Below, in pieces: positions 36,799 to 46,908 of a stretch of DNA of 64,000 bases. How positions within the stretch are numbered: position 1 is the first letter of the stretch; every line of letters begins with the position of its first letter. The stretch lies in the NCBI GenBank assembly GCA_012798455.1, contig JAAZNC010000034.1, positions 1 through 64,000 of the forward strand, read 5' to 3'. This stretch comes from Chloroflexota bacterium. Lineage in GTDB: Bacteria > Chloroflexota > Anaerolineae > Anaerolineales > Anaerolineaceae. Both the position numbers and the translations under genes were made by a program. Below the pieces are notes generated by a model, which worked only from the letters and a program-made list of their open reading frames with translations, was not told where the DNA came from and made no database searches.

Positions 36799-37794
36799 TC
36801 ATTTAAAATTAAATTGGATGGATGTTGATTTTTCCACGAGTTCTACTACATTTTGTAAAGACGGAAAGCGATCTTTTGTTTTAGAAATATAGAGTGCCGA
36901 GGTTGCTGTACCGAAAGCCAAACATAAATCTAATGGCCAGTTTTGCATCCTGCTGAAAACAAAACCGGCATTAAAAACATCTCCAGCTCCTACTGCATCG
37001 ATTACTTTTACTGAATGAGCGGGAGTATAGATTGTGACTTCATTTGTCTTGGCTAAACTCCCTTGAACACCCATTTTAATAATGACGCTTTTGGCTCCAT
37101 CATTCAGTAAGGCACTCGCTGCTTTTTCAGGATCTTTTTCAGAAGTAATGGCATGCGCTTCATCCAGGTTGGGAATGAAATAATCGACATGTTGGAGGGA
37201 TTTACGGAGATTGTAGATCGTTTTATCTTGCCAACCTTGTGGGTCCCAACCGGTATCTAGAAATGTGATCTTTCCCATTGCTTGAGCCTGCGCGAGAGTG
37301 TATTGAGCATCACTGAGTTCTAATCCCGGTAGAAAAAAAATACCCATCAGGAAGAAAAAATCCGATTCTTTAATACACTCATGATGTCTGGTCAGTAGAC
37401 TTCCATTAAAAGCAACCAGCGAACTGGGGTCAGAGACGAAAGCGCGTTCACCATCGTTTCGCACGATTGCCACCGTGATGCCGGTCTTTCCGTCTTCAAC
37501 TATCTCAACCTCATCAATGTTTGCGCCGCTGTTTGCCAGATCATTGATGATTTTTTCCCCATAGATATCATTTCCCACATTTCCAATAATTTTTATTGAA
37601 ATGTTGAATTTTCGTAAAGCGAATGCGGTATAAGCTGTTTGACCGGATGAAACGATACTGTAATTATTTCCGAGTACTTCCTGTCCCCAAAGGGGCAGAT
37701 TGGGAACGTTTCTAATGATCATATCAATGTTGAGATTCCCTGCTAAACAACCACTAGGAAGATGTTCCGTATTGAGGTCAATTATTTTTTTCAT
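36799..37794 (-). CDS. PfkB-family carbohydrate kinase
   Basis: A 331-aa ribokinase-type sugar kinase. It has the N-terminal GG-containing region and the C-terminal signature DAVGAGDVFNAGF with the catalytic aspartate. It probably phosphorylates a sugar or sugar derivative brought in by the ABC importer of this locus. It is transcribed divergently from a DeoR regulator, and the predicted promoter leaves almost no 5' leader. Confidence 0.88.
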   Translation of the reverse strand: MKKIIDLNTEHLPSGCLAGNLNIDMIIRNVPNLPLWGQEVLGNNYSIVSSGQTAYTAFALRKFNISIKIIGNVGNDIYGEKIINDLANSGANIDEVEIVEDGKTGITVAIVRNDGERAFVSDPSSLVAFNGSLLTRHHECIKESDFFFLMGIFFLPGLELSDAQYTLAQAQAMGKITFLDTGWDPQGWQDKTIYNLRKSLQHVDYFIPNLDEAHAITSEKDPEKAASALLNDGAKSVIIKMGVQGSLAKTNEVTIYTPAHSVKVIDAVGAGDVFNAGFVFSRMQNWPLDLCLAFGTATSALYISKTKDRFPSLQNVVELVEKSTSIQFNFK

Positions 37795-37802
37795 TTTAGT
37801 TC

Positions 37803-37831
37803 ATCATAGTAATTAATGATTAGGATGTCAA
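37803..37831 (-). promoter_or_regulatory. Minus-strand promoter for the PfkB operon
   Basis: On the minus strand, TTGACA (37831-37826) and TATGAT (37808-37803) have a 17-nt spacer. The start site would be near 37796, only about two nucleotides before the ATG at 37794, which suggests a leaderless or nearly leaderless mRNA. Confidence 0.7.
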
Positions 37832-37852
37832 TATGTGTAAATATAATTACTA
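37807..37852. promoter_or_regulatory. Inverted repeat likely bound by the DeoR regulator
   Basis: TAGTAATTA (37807-37815) and TAATTACTA (37844-37852) are perfect 9-nt inverted copies. The first overlaps the -10 box of the minus-strand promoter and the second lies between the two divergent promoters. This suits a shared operator. Confidence 0.5.
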
Positions 37853-37888
37853 ATATGTTAATATCATAACATAAAAACGTTAAAAATA

Positions 37889-37917
37889 TTGACAAAAGAA
37901 ATAAAAAGTAATAATAT
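37889..37917 (+). promoter_or_regulatory. Promoter for the DeoR-led sugar operon
   Basis: TTGACA (37889-37894) and TAATAT (37912-37917) are spaced 17 nt. The start site would be near 37924, about 8 nt before ATG 37932 or 20 nt before ATG 37944. Confidence 0.75.
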
Positions 37918-37943
37918 GTAACTAAACAGACATGGAAAAGAAT

Positions 37944-38726
37944 ATGTTAAGAGCTGAACGGCAAGCAAAAATATTGCAGATTATTAGAGAAAAAGGCTCT
38001 ATTTCGAGTGAAGAGCTTATTGAGCTATTCGATGTTTCTCACGTAACGATCCGTCGTGATCTGGTAGCATTAGCTAGCCAAAAATTGATCGTTCTTGAAC
38101 ACGGGGGCGCCACCAGCATCGATTATTTGGAGGGAAAACCCGAACCGCTGTATGACACCAAACTTTATGTTCACTCAGACAAAAAGACGGCAATTGCCAG
38201 AGAAGCGGTAAAACTCATCAAGGATGGGGATATTCTCGTCCTTGATTCGGGGACGACCAATTATCGTCTCGCGCAGCAGTTAAAAACGGAAAAATTTAGT
38301 GCTTTAACTGTCATTACCAGTGACATCATGGTTGCCAAAGATTTAAGCTCACATTCACGCATTGCTGTGATCATTTTGGGCGGTATTGTTAGGAAATCAT
38401 ATTACAACGCCTATGGACCATTCACTGAAATGATCCTTGGAAATTTGAAGGCAAATAAATTATTTCTTGGGTTCGATGGGGCGAGCATGCGTCGTGGATT
38501 CTCAAATAATGTTCTGGAAGAAGTGTCCGTCAAACAAAAAATGATGGAAATTAGCGACGAAACGATCGCGTTGGGTGATTCAACTAAATATGGTGTGGAT
38601 GCACCATATGCGATTTGTGGTTGGGAAAAGATCCAGCGCGTAATCACTGATGCTGCTATTGACCCACAATTTATTTCGTTCTTTACGGAACATGGATTGT
38701 CGTATCAACTCGCAACAGAAGAATAA
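37944..38726 (+). CDS. DeoR-family transcriptional regulator 1
   Basis: Sugar-pathway repressor. The N-terminal helix-turn-helix reads ERQAKILQIIREKGSISSEEL and VSHVTIRRDL; the C-terminal DeoRC sensor domain has DSGTTNYRLA and GFDGASMRRGF and would bind a sugar phosphate. I favour the ATG at 37944 (260 aa, MLRAERQ, behind GGAAAAG) over 37932 because family members start at this point and the predicted transcript starts near 37924. It probably controls both divergent operons. Confidence 0.88.
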   Translation: MLRAERQAKILQIIREKGSISSEELIELFDVSHVTIRRDLVALASQKLIVLEHGGATSIDYLEGKPEPLYDTKLYVHSDKKTAIAREAVKLIKDGDILVLDSGTTNYRLAQQLKTEKFSALTVITSDIMVAKDLSSHSRIAVIILGGIVRKSYYNAYGPFTEMILGNLKANKLFLGFDGASMRRGFSNNVLEEVSVKQKMMEISDETIALGDSTKYGVDAPYAICGWEKIQRVITDAAIDPQFISFFTEHGLSYQLATEE

Positions 38727-38751
38727 CCAAACACTGAGGATTATAATAATC

Positions 38752-39939
38752 ATGGAGCAAATCGCAGATTTCAAGTTCGATATTCCCACCCGAATAGAGT
38801 TTGGAAATCAGGTTTTCAAAAAACTAGGCAAATTGTGCCGCGGGTATGGAAACAAAGCATTAGTCATTTCATATAAAGATAGAAGTCTACACGCATTCGT
38901 TGAAGAATGCGTGTTTTTATTAAAGGCAGAAAATATTGCAACATGCCTTTTTGAAGAGGTTGAAGCGAATCCCACCCATACCCTAATTAATAAGGGCGCA
39001 GAGCTTGCTTGTTCAGAAGGTTGTGATTTTGTAATTGGATTGGGCGGGGGAAGCGCCATCGATACTGCCAAGGCTGTTTCAGTTGCAACGGTAGAGAAGA
39101 TTGATATCTGGGAGATCGTAGAGGGAAAGGAATTGACTCAAACGCCACTTCCATTAGTGGCAATTCCTACTACATCCGGGACCGGATCAGAGGTTACTCA
39201 ATATGCGGTCATCAGTAATCGTGAATTAAAAAGGAAAGAGGGCTTTGGGAAAAAGGAATTTTATCCGCACTTATCTTTGCTCGACCCATATCTGACGGTT
39301 GGAATGCCATCTTCTATCACAGCTGCCACTGGATTGGATGCACTGACCCATGCCATTGAAGCTTATACGACTCGTTTGGCTAACCCATTAAGTGATCTGC
39401 TGGCGGAAAAAGCGATTCAACTGGTGGCAGATAATCTGCGTACGGCGGTGTATTCCGGACAAAACATGCAGTCACGCTACAACATGATGCTAGCAAGCAT
39501 GCTAGCAGGAATGGCGATTACTCACGCTGACACTTCCCTGGCGCATGTCATCGGTGAAGCAATTGGAGCAGTGTTCAATACCAATCACGGGCTCACTGTC
39601 GCACTCACATTGCCTGCGGTGATGGAATACAACTGTTTTACTAATCTTGATAAATTTGCAAACATCTCTGCTTTGATGGGTGAGGCAGTTAACCACCTTG
39701 CTCCGCGCGATGCTGCTTTGCTGGCGTCTTCTGCAGTACGGAAACTGATTGGGGATGTCAATGTTCCGACTTGTTTGGCGGAGATGGGAGTGAAAAGAGA
39801 TGAAACGGTGCTTGATCTATGTAGCCGTCCTGGCTGGGATGCAACAAATCTTCGTTCCGCGAAGAGGGCGGATTTTCAGGACTTGATTGAAGGAAGTTTA
39901 TCTCCGGAATTGTCTTACTGGAAGATAACAACAAAATAG
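38752..39939 (+). CDS. Iron-containing alcohol dehydrogenase
   Basis: A 395-aa group-III dehydrogenase that would oxidise or reduce an alcohol, probably a sugar-derived one, with NAD(P). Motifs: VIGLGGGSAIDTAKA, IPTTSGTGSEVT, GLDALTHAIEAYTT and the metal-site segment FNTNHGLTVALTLP. ATG 38752 (MEQIADFKFD) is preferred over the ORF-track start at 38650, which overlaps the regulator by 77 nt. The next gene is a second dehydrogenase, 12 nt on. Confidence 0.9.
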   Translation: MEQIADFKFDIPTRIEFGNQVFKKLGKLCRGYGNKALVISYKDRSLHAFVEECVFLLKAENIATCLFEEVEANPTHTLINKGAELACSEGCDFVIGLGGGSAIDTAKAVSVATVEKIDIWEIVEGKELTQTPLPLVAIPTTSGTGSEVTQYAVISNRELKRKEGFGKKEFYPHLSLLDPYLTVGMPSSITAATGLDALTHAIEAYTTRLANPLSDLLAEKAIQLVADNLRTAVYSGQNMQSRYNMMLASMLAGMAITHADTSLAHVIGEAIGAVFNTNHGLTVALTLPAVMEYNCFTNLDKFANISALMGEAVNHLAPRDAALLASSAVRKLIGDVNVPTCLAEMGVKRDETVLDLCSRPGWDATNLRSAKRADFQDLIEGSLSPELSYWKITTK

Positions 39940-39951
39940 AAGAGGAAGATC

Positions 39952-40965
39952 ATGAAAGCTGCTGTTTTGTATTCTGCAGGGGATATACGCGTAGAAGAAA
40001 AGCCTATCCCTCAACCGAAATCCGGTGAGGTCTTGATCAAGATACATGCTTGCGGGGTTTGTGGAACAGATGATGCTCTTAACAAAGGCGAATACCCTGC
40101 AAATTATCCGGTGATTATAGGGCATGAGTTCTCTGGAGAGATCATTGAAGTTGGCGAATCGGTCACGGCATTTAAGGTAGGTGATAGAGTGACAGTAGAC
40201 CCAAATCGCACCTGCCATAAGTGTTATTTTTGCCGGAGTGGTTTGGAGCATTTATGCGATAACTTGCAATCAATGGGTGTGCACATTGATGGCGCAGATG
40301 CGGAATACTGCGTGATGCTTGAGAGCAATATTTATAAGATCGGGGATGCAATATCATATGAAGAAGCGGCGTTTTGCGAACCTTTAGCCTGTGCTATCCA
40401 CGGTACGGACTTGGCAAAAATAAAAGTAGGTGATGCTGTGTTGATCATCGGAGCTGGTGGCATGGGGAATCTTATAACACAATGCGTGAAAAATTCCGGT
40501 GCTTCAACCATCATTGTCAGTGAGCCGATTGCAAAGCGTCGAGACCTTGCTCTGTCAAATGGGGCTACCCATGTTGTTGATCCATTGAACACGAACCTGC
40601 TAACCGAAATTAAGAAAATTCGACCCATGGGGATGGATGTGGTTTTTGAGGTTGCGGGAATTTCGAGAGAACAAGCTGCTTGTCCTTCTTATACGCGAAA
40701 AGGTGGAACGATCGTCTTTTTTGGATGCAGTCCTAAAGACAAGTTTATTCAGATCAATCCTTTTGACATTAATGAGAATGAACAAAGAATCCTGGGTTCT
40801 TTCAATAATCAATTTGCAACCGGGAGAGCGGTGGATATGTTGGTGAACAAGAAGATCAGGGTAGATAACCTGATCTCGCATCGTTTCGCTCTTGATAATT
40901 ATCTGGATGTTTTCAGTGTCTTCGGAACAAAAGACTCTGTGAAACTAATGGTCCTTATGGACTGA
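39952..40965 (+). CDS. Zinc-dependent medium-chain alcohol dehydrogenase
   Basis: A 337-aa MDR enzyme close to sorbitol/threonine dehydrogenases. Catalytic-zinc motif GHEFSGEI with CGVCGTDD; structural zinc by four cysteines in CHKCYFCRSGLEHLC; NAD-binding GAGGMGNL. Sugar alcohols or amino-sugar derivatives are plausible substrates from context. It starts behind AGAGGAAGATC and its stop is 30 nt before the SIS gene. Confidence 0.9.
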   Translation: MKAAVLYSAGDIRVEEKPIPQPKSGEVLIKIHACGVCGTDDALNKGEYPANYPVIIGHEFSGEIIEVGESVTAFKVGDRVTVDPNRTCHKCYFCRSGLEHLCDNLQSMGVHIDGADAEYCVMLESNIYKIGDAISYEEAAFCEPLACAIHGTDLAKIKVGDAVLIIGAGGMGNLITQCVKNSGASTIIVSEPIAKRRDLALSNGATHVVDPLNTNLLTEIKKIRPMGMDVVFEVAGISREQAACPSYTRKGGTIVFFGCSPKDKFIQINPFDINENEQRILGSFNNQFATGRAVDMLVNKKIRVDNLISHRFALDNYLDVFSVFGTKDSVKLMVLMD

Positions 40966-40995
40966 ATGAAATTATTTCAAATCTTAGGAGTAATG

Positions 40996-42051
40996 ATGGA
41001 TATTGAAACTTTTGAAAAACAAGCTTTGCAAAGCCTCCTTTTCACCGCCCCAGTTCTCGGCGATGATATGGGACGTTTCCTTAAAGAAAAATCAACGATG
41101 ATTAAGGAGTTGGCAACACAAGCAATCGATGAGAGCGTGGAGCATATTTATTGGGTGGGAGCAGGAAATTCAAGAGTCAACTTATTGTCAGGTAAAGAAT
41201 TGATGGATCGATTTACAAATATACCCAGTGATTGTTATTGTTCTTATGAATTTATGTGGCGTTCGCCTGAGCGATTAGGAAAGAACGCCTGGGTGTTTTT
41301 GGCATCTTTTTCAGGCGCAACGGAAGACACGGTAGAGGCTCTACGATATGCAAAAAATAGAGGAGCCAAGACCATCGCTTTTGTGGATAAGGCGAATTCC
41401 CTCATGGGAAGAGAAGCAGATATCGTGATCGATTACACATCCAAAGGATTATACATTCTTCCATTGGCGGGTTCCTTTTTATTCGTACTCGAATTGGCAA
41501 AGAAGTTGGGTAATTCTAAAGCAGCCGCTCTTATCAAAGGATTGAATGAGATTCCGGCTTTATTGAAAAAACAATATGTAGAAGAAAAAACACTCGCGAA
41601 AGAATCGGCAGAAAAATTCCGTGGGCAAGAAATGATCTATACCCTTGGAACGGGACCATTATATGGTTTGGCATATAAGTTTGGGTTAACTGTTTTCATG
41701 GAGAATATGCGTGTGAATGGTTCTTTTATGGAAACGGCAGAATTTCGCCATGGACCAGCCGAAATGTTCGATCGTCATAAACCTGCTTTTGTGATTTTGG
41801 TAGGTACGGATGAATCGCGTCCTGTTTCTGAACGGGTAATCAAATTGATTGAACATGAAAACTCTCCTCTCCTAATTTTCGACGCAAAGAAATACCATGT
41901 AGATCCTTTGTTGGAACCGTTTGTCTTGATGATTCCCTTGCAGTGGTTCGCCATCTATTCAGCTTATATCCGGGGCATCTATGATCTGGATGAAAGAGTT
42001 TTGATGGGACATGGCATTATGGGGAAAGGTTCAGGAGTTACTTGGCCATAA
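40996..42051 (+). CDS. FrlB-like SIS-domain protein, possible fructosamine-6-phosphate deglycase
   Basis: A 351-aa protein with two SIS domains. The C-terminal half strongly resembles FrlB: MIYTLGTGPLYGLAYK, ETAEFRHGPAEMF, then VGTDESRPVSERVIKL. FrlB splits fructosamine 6-phosphates into glucose 6-phosphate and an amine. The pathway context (sugar kinase, acylase-like gene, ABC importer) suits that chemistry. ATG 40996 has AGGAG 5 nt upstream; ATG 40966 (ORF track) touches the previous stop. Exact substrate inferred only. Confidence 0.75.
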   Translation: MDIETFEKQALQSLLFTAPVLGDDMGRFLKEKSTMIKELATQAIDESVEHIYWVGAGNSRVNLLSGKELMDRFTNIPSDCYCSYEFMWRSPERLGKNAWVFLASFSGATEDTVEALRYAKNRGAKTIAFVDKANSLMGREADIVIDYTSKGLYILPLAGSFLFVLELAKKLGNSKAAALIKGLNEIPALLKKQYVEEKTLAKESAEKFRGQEMIYTLGTGPLYGLAYKFGLTVFMENMRVNGSFMETAEFRHGPAEMFDRHKPAFVILVGTDESRPVSERVIKLIEHENSPLLIFDAKKYHVDPLLEPFVLMIPLQWFAIYSAYIRGIYDLDERVLMGHGIMGKGSGVTWP

Positions 42052-42080
42052 GCAACTCGTGATGATTAGATGAGAAAACA

Positions 42081-44407
42081 ATGAAAGAATACAACGATAC
42101 GATTCGATTGGGATGCACAAAAAAGTCTGTTTGCGTGGGATTCGATGAATATGCGATTCCTTATATCAGTGCACAAACCGATTACGATGCTTGGTTCACC
42201 CTTGGTTTTTTGCAGGGAAAAAACCGCACTTTTCAGCTTGAATATTATAAACGGCAGGCAAATGGGGAGCTTGCTGAAGCATTTGGTGAAAAATTCATTC
42301 CTGCTGACAAACTCATGCGTACGATCGGGCTATCGCGTATCGCAAAAAAATATTTATCTCATCTGGATGATGATGTCTATGAAATGTTGAATGCTTTCAG
42401 TAATGGTATCAATTATGGCATCGACTATCGTGATCAATATCCTGAAAATGAGTTTGAAATCCTCAATTTTGCGCCATCCAAATATTCTATTCAGATGTTC
42501 TTTCTATTCAATTATTTCTTGCTTTCTCGTTGACCCACTGGCTCGGAAAATTGACCCGATTTCTGATTCTACAAAAAGAATCAGCGGAAGTGGTGAATAA
42601 GTTAGATCCGCCTTTTGCAGCCTGGAATTACTTGATCAAACCAGTGGGTGAAAAGGCAGAAGTGGATGATGGAGAACTTTATCGCGAATTGGTAGAGGTA
42701 AAAAAAACACTGAATAAAAAGGGCGCATCCAATAACTGGTGTGTATCTGCCGATCGTTCGACCAGCGGTTTTCCGATTGTGGCAAATGACCCGCATTTAG
42801 GAGCTGATATACCGGCTCCGTGGTATTTTGCCAATGTAAAAGGAGAAACGTTTCATATCTGTGGAGCATGTTATCCCGGTTCCCCTGTGTTCTTCTCGGG
42901 TCACAATGGGTCTGTGGCATGGAGCATGACGGCTGCCTTTATTGATAATGTAGATCTCTATTTGGAAAAACTGGATGAGCGGGGTTCCGCAACACTTACG
43001 GATGGGAAATATATTCCATGCGATGTGCTGGAAGAAGAGATCCGGGTCAAGGGCAAGGATCCGATCGAATTGAAAATCTTGGAAACCAAACATGGACCAC
43101 TCTTGAATTCGGCTTTTTCATTTAGTGATGATCCGCTTTTATCCTTCTGCGCCAGTTGGGCAACCCCAAAACCGATCCGTGGCTTTTTCTGTATCCAACA
43201 TTGTAAAGATGTGAAAGAGGTGAAAAAGGAGTTTGAGTATTGGTCTCTTACCTCTACCAACCTGGTTATGTCAGATGTGCAAGGCAATATCTGTTGGCAG
43301 TTGTGTGGTGAAATTCCGATCAGAAGAAAAACAAAAGGGATGTTGCCAATGCCAGGTTGGGATTCGGCATATGATTGGGAGTTCGATCCGCTTCCTTTTA
43401 GCGAGAATCCTTATATCTTGAATCCGGAAGAGGGATTTATAGCAACTGCCAACAATCGACACTCTAAGATGAAAGATGAACCTTATACCGGTAGAGATTT
43501 TATTGATGGATACCGGCATGCCCGGATAATTAATTTGCTAAAAACCAAGCAGAAGTGGTCCGTATCTGATTTCATAACTATGCAGCAAGATCAGTATTCC
43601 ACAGTATGGGAACAGATTCGTGGAAAGGTCCTTGCGATTTCACCGCAAAATCATGCAGTAGAAGAGGCACTTCAGATATTGGGTGATTGGGATGGTTTTA
43701 TGCGCTCTGATTCAACTGCCACCTTGATCCATGAATTTTTCATTGCGGAATTGACCCCAAAGATCATCCGTGAAATAGCTCCTGGTAGTGTAACTATGAT
43801 CTACGATACTTATAATCCAGCGATTGGGTCAGCCTGTTTTGCCATGAGCCGCATCAGCCAGATCGTTCAATTCATTAATGATCAACCAGGGGATATGTTT
43901 GAGGGAAACTGGCAGAAATTGCTCCATGATGCTCTTGAGGTTGCAATGCAAAAAATAATGGAGGACCTTGGTACAGATGTATCACATTGGCAGTGGGGAA
44001 CGTATCGTCCACTTGTTTTGCGACATCCCCTAGTGCGCAATCTGGATGATTTCAGAGCAGAAGAATGCTGCAAACGGTGGAATCTTGGTCCAATTCCATG
44101 GGGCGGGAATGAACAAACCCTATCAGTAGCAGCGGGAAGCATATTGAATCCGAAGATTGCTCCTGATTTTATTCCGAATCTGCGCAGCGTGATTGAGGTT
44201 GGGAATTGGGATTGTAATAATTTCGCGCTGGCTGGTGGTCAATCGGAAAATCCATACTCACCACATTATCATGATCTGTTCGACGAATGGAAGAATGGGA
44301 AAGGAATCACTATTGCGTGGTCGAAATCCAAAGTTGCTGAGATGGTCAAAGAAAATCTTTTGATTCGATCCAATAATCATACATTAAAGGAAATGATTGA
44401 TGACTAA
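42081..44407 (+). pseudogene. Penicillin-acylase-family Ntn hydrolase split by a frameshift
   Basis: Two ORFs make one family member. The first (42081-42533) has the alpha-chain start WFTLGFLQGKNRTFQLEYY; the second (from TTG 42530) has the linker and beta chain, with the nucleophile serine in GASNNWCVSADRSTSG, NDPHLGADIPAPWYF and GHNGSVAWSM. The right continuation after NFAPSKYS is DVLSIQLFLAFSL in the other frame, so one base is probably missing near 42488-42493. Intact members remove acyl groups from amines. This may be a true lesion, a sequencing error or, less likely, programmed frameshifting. Confidence 0.8.
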
Positions 44408-45395
44408 ATTGTCAGATCGAAAAGATCTACATATCGGTTCAAAATTTATTATAAAAGAAGAGTTAGTGAAGCATGGTATTGCTGCTTTACCTATCATCAT
44501 AGTTTTATTAGCATCTTTAATTATTGGATTGAGGGTCCCAAATTTTCTGACCGCAAGAAATGTGATCAATATTTTAGAGCAGTCGAGTGCGATTGGGTTA
44601 ATGGCTATCGGACTGTCTTTTGTTTTTATTGTTGGTGGAATGGATATATCGATTGCTGCGAATATGGGATTGAGTGGGATTGTCGGTGCGGTATTGATGC
44701 GGATAGGGCTACCCCCTGCACTTGCTTGTGTTGTTATGATATTGGCTGGTACATTGATTGGTATGATCAATGGCTTTGCAGTTGCGTATTTAGGAATGAT
44801 CCCGTTTGTTGTTACACTTTCAATGATGTATGTGGCTGCTGGTGCGTCAGTTTATCTTACTGAGGCGACCAGCATTTCAGGTCTCCCTGAGATATTTGTC
44901 AATACCATCATGATGCGAATTTGGAAAATTCCCTTGCCTGTCATTGTGGTTGTTATTTTCTCAATTACGGCTACCAAATTCATGCGCTCAAGTTATTTGG
45001 GCAGATGGGTTTACGCAGTTGGGACAAACATCAAGGCTGCAGAAATTGCGGGTATACCCGTGCGAGGGGTTAAGTTCTGGGCGTATGCATTAGCAGGTTC
45101 ATTTGCGGGATTAACAGCGATTCTTAATACGGCTCGTTTAGCATCCGCATCTGCCACAATGGGTACTTCAGTGATTGTATTGGATGTGGCAAGTTCTGCT
45201 GTTGTGGGTGGGGTGAGTATGTATGGGGGTGTGGGCACTCCACTGGGAGCAGTGATTGGGGCTTTGCTCATAACTCTCATTAGCAACAGCATGAATATGA
45301 TTGGTGTATCTTATTACCTTACCTTAGTAGTCAAAGGGTTTGTGATTATTGCGTTTATCGGATTTGATTATTGGATTAGGAGAGGAAATGAATAA
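44400..45395 (+). CDS. Ribose-type ABC importer permease 1
   Basis: A 331-aa permease of the RbsC/XylH class with about nine helices. Typical segments: NIVEQSS-like NILEQSSAIGLMAIG, VGGMDISIAANMG, GMINGFAVAYLGMIPFVVTL and GTNIKAAEIAGIPVRGVK. ATG 44400 is used instead of TTG 44397; it overlaps the acylase stop by 8 nt, so the gene is coupled to it. One of two permeases in this importer. Confidence 0.92.
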   Translation: MTKLSDRKDLHIGSKFIIKEELVKHGIAALPIIIVLLASLIIGLRVPNFLTARNVINILEQSSAIGLMAIGLSFVFIVGGMDISIAANMGLSGIVGAVLMRIGLPPALACVVMILAGTLIGMINGFAVAYLGMIPFVVTLSMMYVAAGASVYLTEATSISGLPEIFVNTIMMRIWKIPLPVIVVVIFSITATKFMRSSYLGRWVYAVGTNIKAAEIAGIPVRGVKFWAYALAGSFAGLTAILNTARLASASATMGTSVIVLDVASSAVVGGVSMYGGVGTPLGAVIGALLITLISNSMNMIGVSYYLTLVVKGFVIIAFIGFDYWIRRGNE

Positions 45396-46908
45396 TTCAC
45401 ACTTCAAACTCTCTATGCAGAATATAGTCAAAGAATTTCCAGGAGTGAAAGCTCTTGATAAAGTTAATTTTGAGATTGAACAGGGGAAGATTATGGCATT
45501 GATTGGTGCGAATGGTGCCGGAAAAAGTACGTTAATGAATATTTTGGGGGGAATCCATCAGCAAGATACCGGAGAGATTCTAATTAATGGAAAAATAATC
45601 ACAATTAAAGATCCTCTCGATGCTTCAAAAAAGGGAATTGCTTTTGTTCATCAAGAATTGACTGCGCTTTCAAAACTGCGAATCATGGATAATATGTTGA
45701 TTAATGATTATCCAACCAAACTGGGATTGATCGATGATTCAGAAGCCAAAGTAATATGTAAAAAAATCCTAAAAAGGATAGGTAGCGATCTGGCTCCAGA
45801 AGACTTAATGGAAGATATTGGACCTGGCGATCAGCAAATGATCGAGATTGCCAGAGCTTTAGTACATAAACCCAAACTTATTCTGTTCGATGAACCCACT
45901 TCCTCATTATCGAAAAAAGAAAAAGACAATCTATTTAAAGTCATAAAGAAACTGAGAGAAGATGGCGTTGCTGTTGTATACATTACTCATTTACTAGATG
46001 AAATATATGGATTATGTGATGAAGTTATGGTGATGCGAAATGGTAGGGTTGTCAGTTCGGGTTTAATTGATGAATTTCCGAAAGACAGAATTATCTGTGA
46101 TTTATCTGGAGAAGATGGACGAAAAAAGAATGTGACTAAGAAGTCATTCATAGTAAAAGACGATGTAGTTCTCGTAGTAGAAGATTTAAATCGCAGTGGG
46201 ATCTTGCATGATATCAATCTTAGCCTTAATAAAGGAGAGGTTCTGGGGATATGGGGATTAATGGGATCCGGTCGCACTGAATTGGTGCGTGCATTAGTGG
46301 GGTTGGACCCCATAGAATCTGGAACTATTTATTCTATTTGTGATGGTCATAAAAAACAGATTGCCCCCCATGATCTAAGGCAATTGGTCGGTTTGGTAAC
46401 TGAGGACCGCCGCAATGAAGGGCTTTTTCAACCGATGACAGTTGCTATCAACTTATCTATTGCGAATCTAAAGGCTTTTCTTGGAAAATCAGGAGTTTTT
46501 ATTGATAGAAAGAAAGAAAAAAATGAAGTCGAGAAAACCATAAAAAAATTAAACATTGTTGTTTCCAGCCAATCTCAACAAGTAAGAACGCTAAGTGGTG
46601 GAAATCAACAAAAAGTGATCTTGGGAAGGTGGTTACAGCGTAATCCAGAGTTATTTTTCCTTGACGAACCAATAAAAGGCATTGATGTCAATGCGAAGGC
46701 TGAGGTAAAGAACATTATTCACGAGTTAACGATCAGCGGAAAGTCTATTCTGATTATTTCTTCTGAAATTGAAGAGTTACTTGGTTTCTGTGATCGGTAT
46801 TTAGTGATGAACAGGGGAAGTATAACCGCGGAATTTCCACATACAGCTACCAAGGAGCAATTAATGGAAGCATCGCTAAGTGCAAGAGAAAAGGGGATTA
46901 TGCAATGA
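45388..46908 (+). CDS. Ribose-type ABC importer ATP-binding protein (two ABC domains)
   Basis: A 506-aa duplicated ATPase of the RbsA/MglA class. First domain: GANGAGKST, AFVHQEL, ILFDEPTSSLSKKE. Second: GLMGSGRTE, TEDRRNEGLF, LSGGNQQKVILGRWL and LDEPIKGIDVNAK. ATG 45388 behind AGGAGAGGAA is used in place of the ORF-track start at 45349. It overlaps permease 1 by 8 nt. Confidence 0.93.
   Translation: MNNSHFKLSMQNIVKEFPGVKALDKVNFEIEQGKIMALIGANGAGKSTLMNILGGIHQQDTGEILINGKIITIKDPLDASKKGIAFVHQELTALSKLRIMDNMLINDYPTKLGLIDDSEAKVICKKILKRIGSDLAPEDLMEDIGPGDQQMIEIARALVHKPKLILFDEPTSSLSKKEKDNLFKVIKKLREDGVAVVYITHLLDEIYGLCDEVMVMRNGRVVSSGLIDEFPKDRIICDLSGEDGRKKNVTKKSFIVKDDVVLVVEDLNRSGILHDINLSLNKGEVLGIWGLMGSGRTELVRALVGLDPIESGTIYSICDGHKKQIAPHDLRQLVGLVTEDRRNEGLFQPMTVAINLSIANLKAFLGKSGVFIDRKKEKNEVEKTIKKLNIVVSSQSQQVRTLSGGNQQKVILGRWLQRNPELFFLDEPIKGIDVNAKAEVKNIIHELTISGKSILIISSEIEELLGFCDRYLVMNRGSITAEFPHTATKEQLMEASLSAREKGIMQ

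Noticed and set aside
38650-38751. Upstream start for the iron-dependent dehydrogenase (429 aa)
   Set aside because: The extra N-terminus overlaps the DeoR gene by 77 nt and shows no dehydrogenase similarity; ATG 38752 fits the family.
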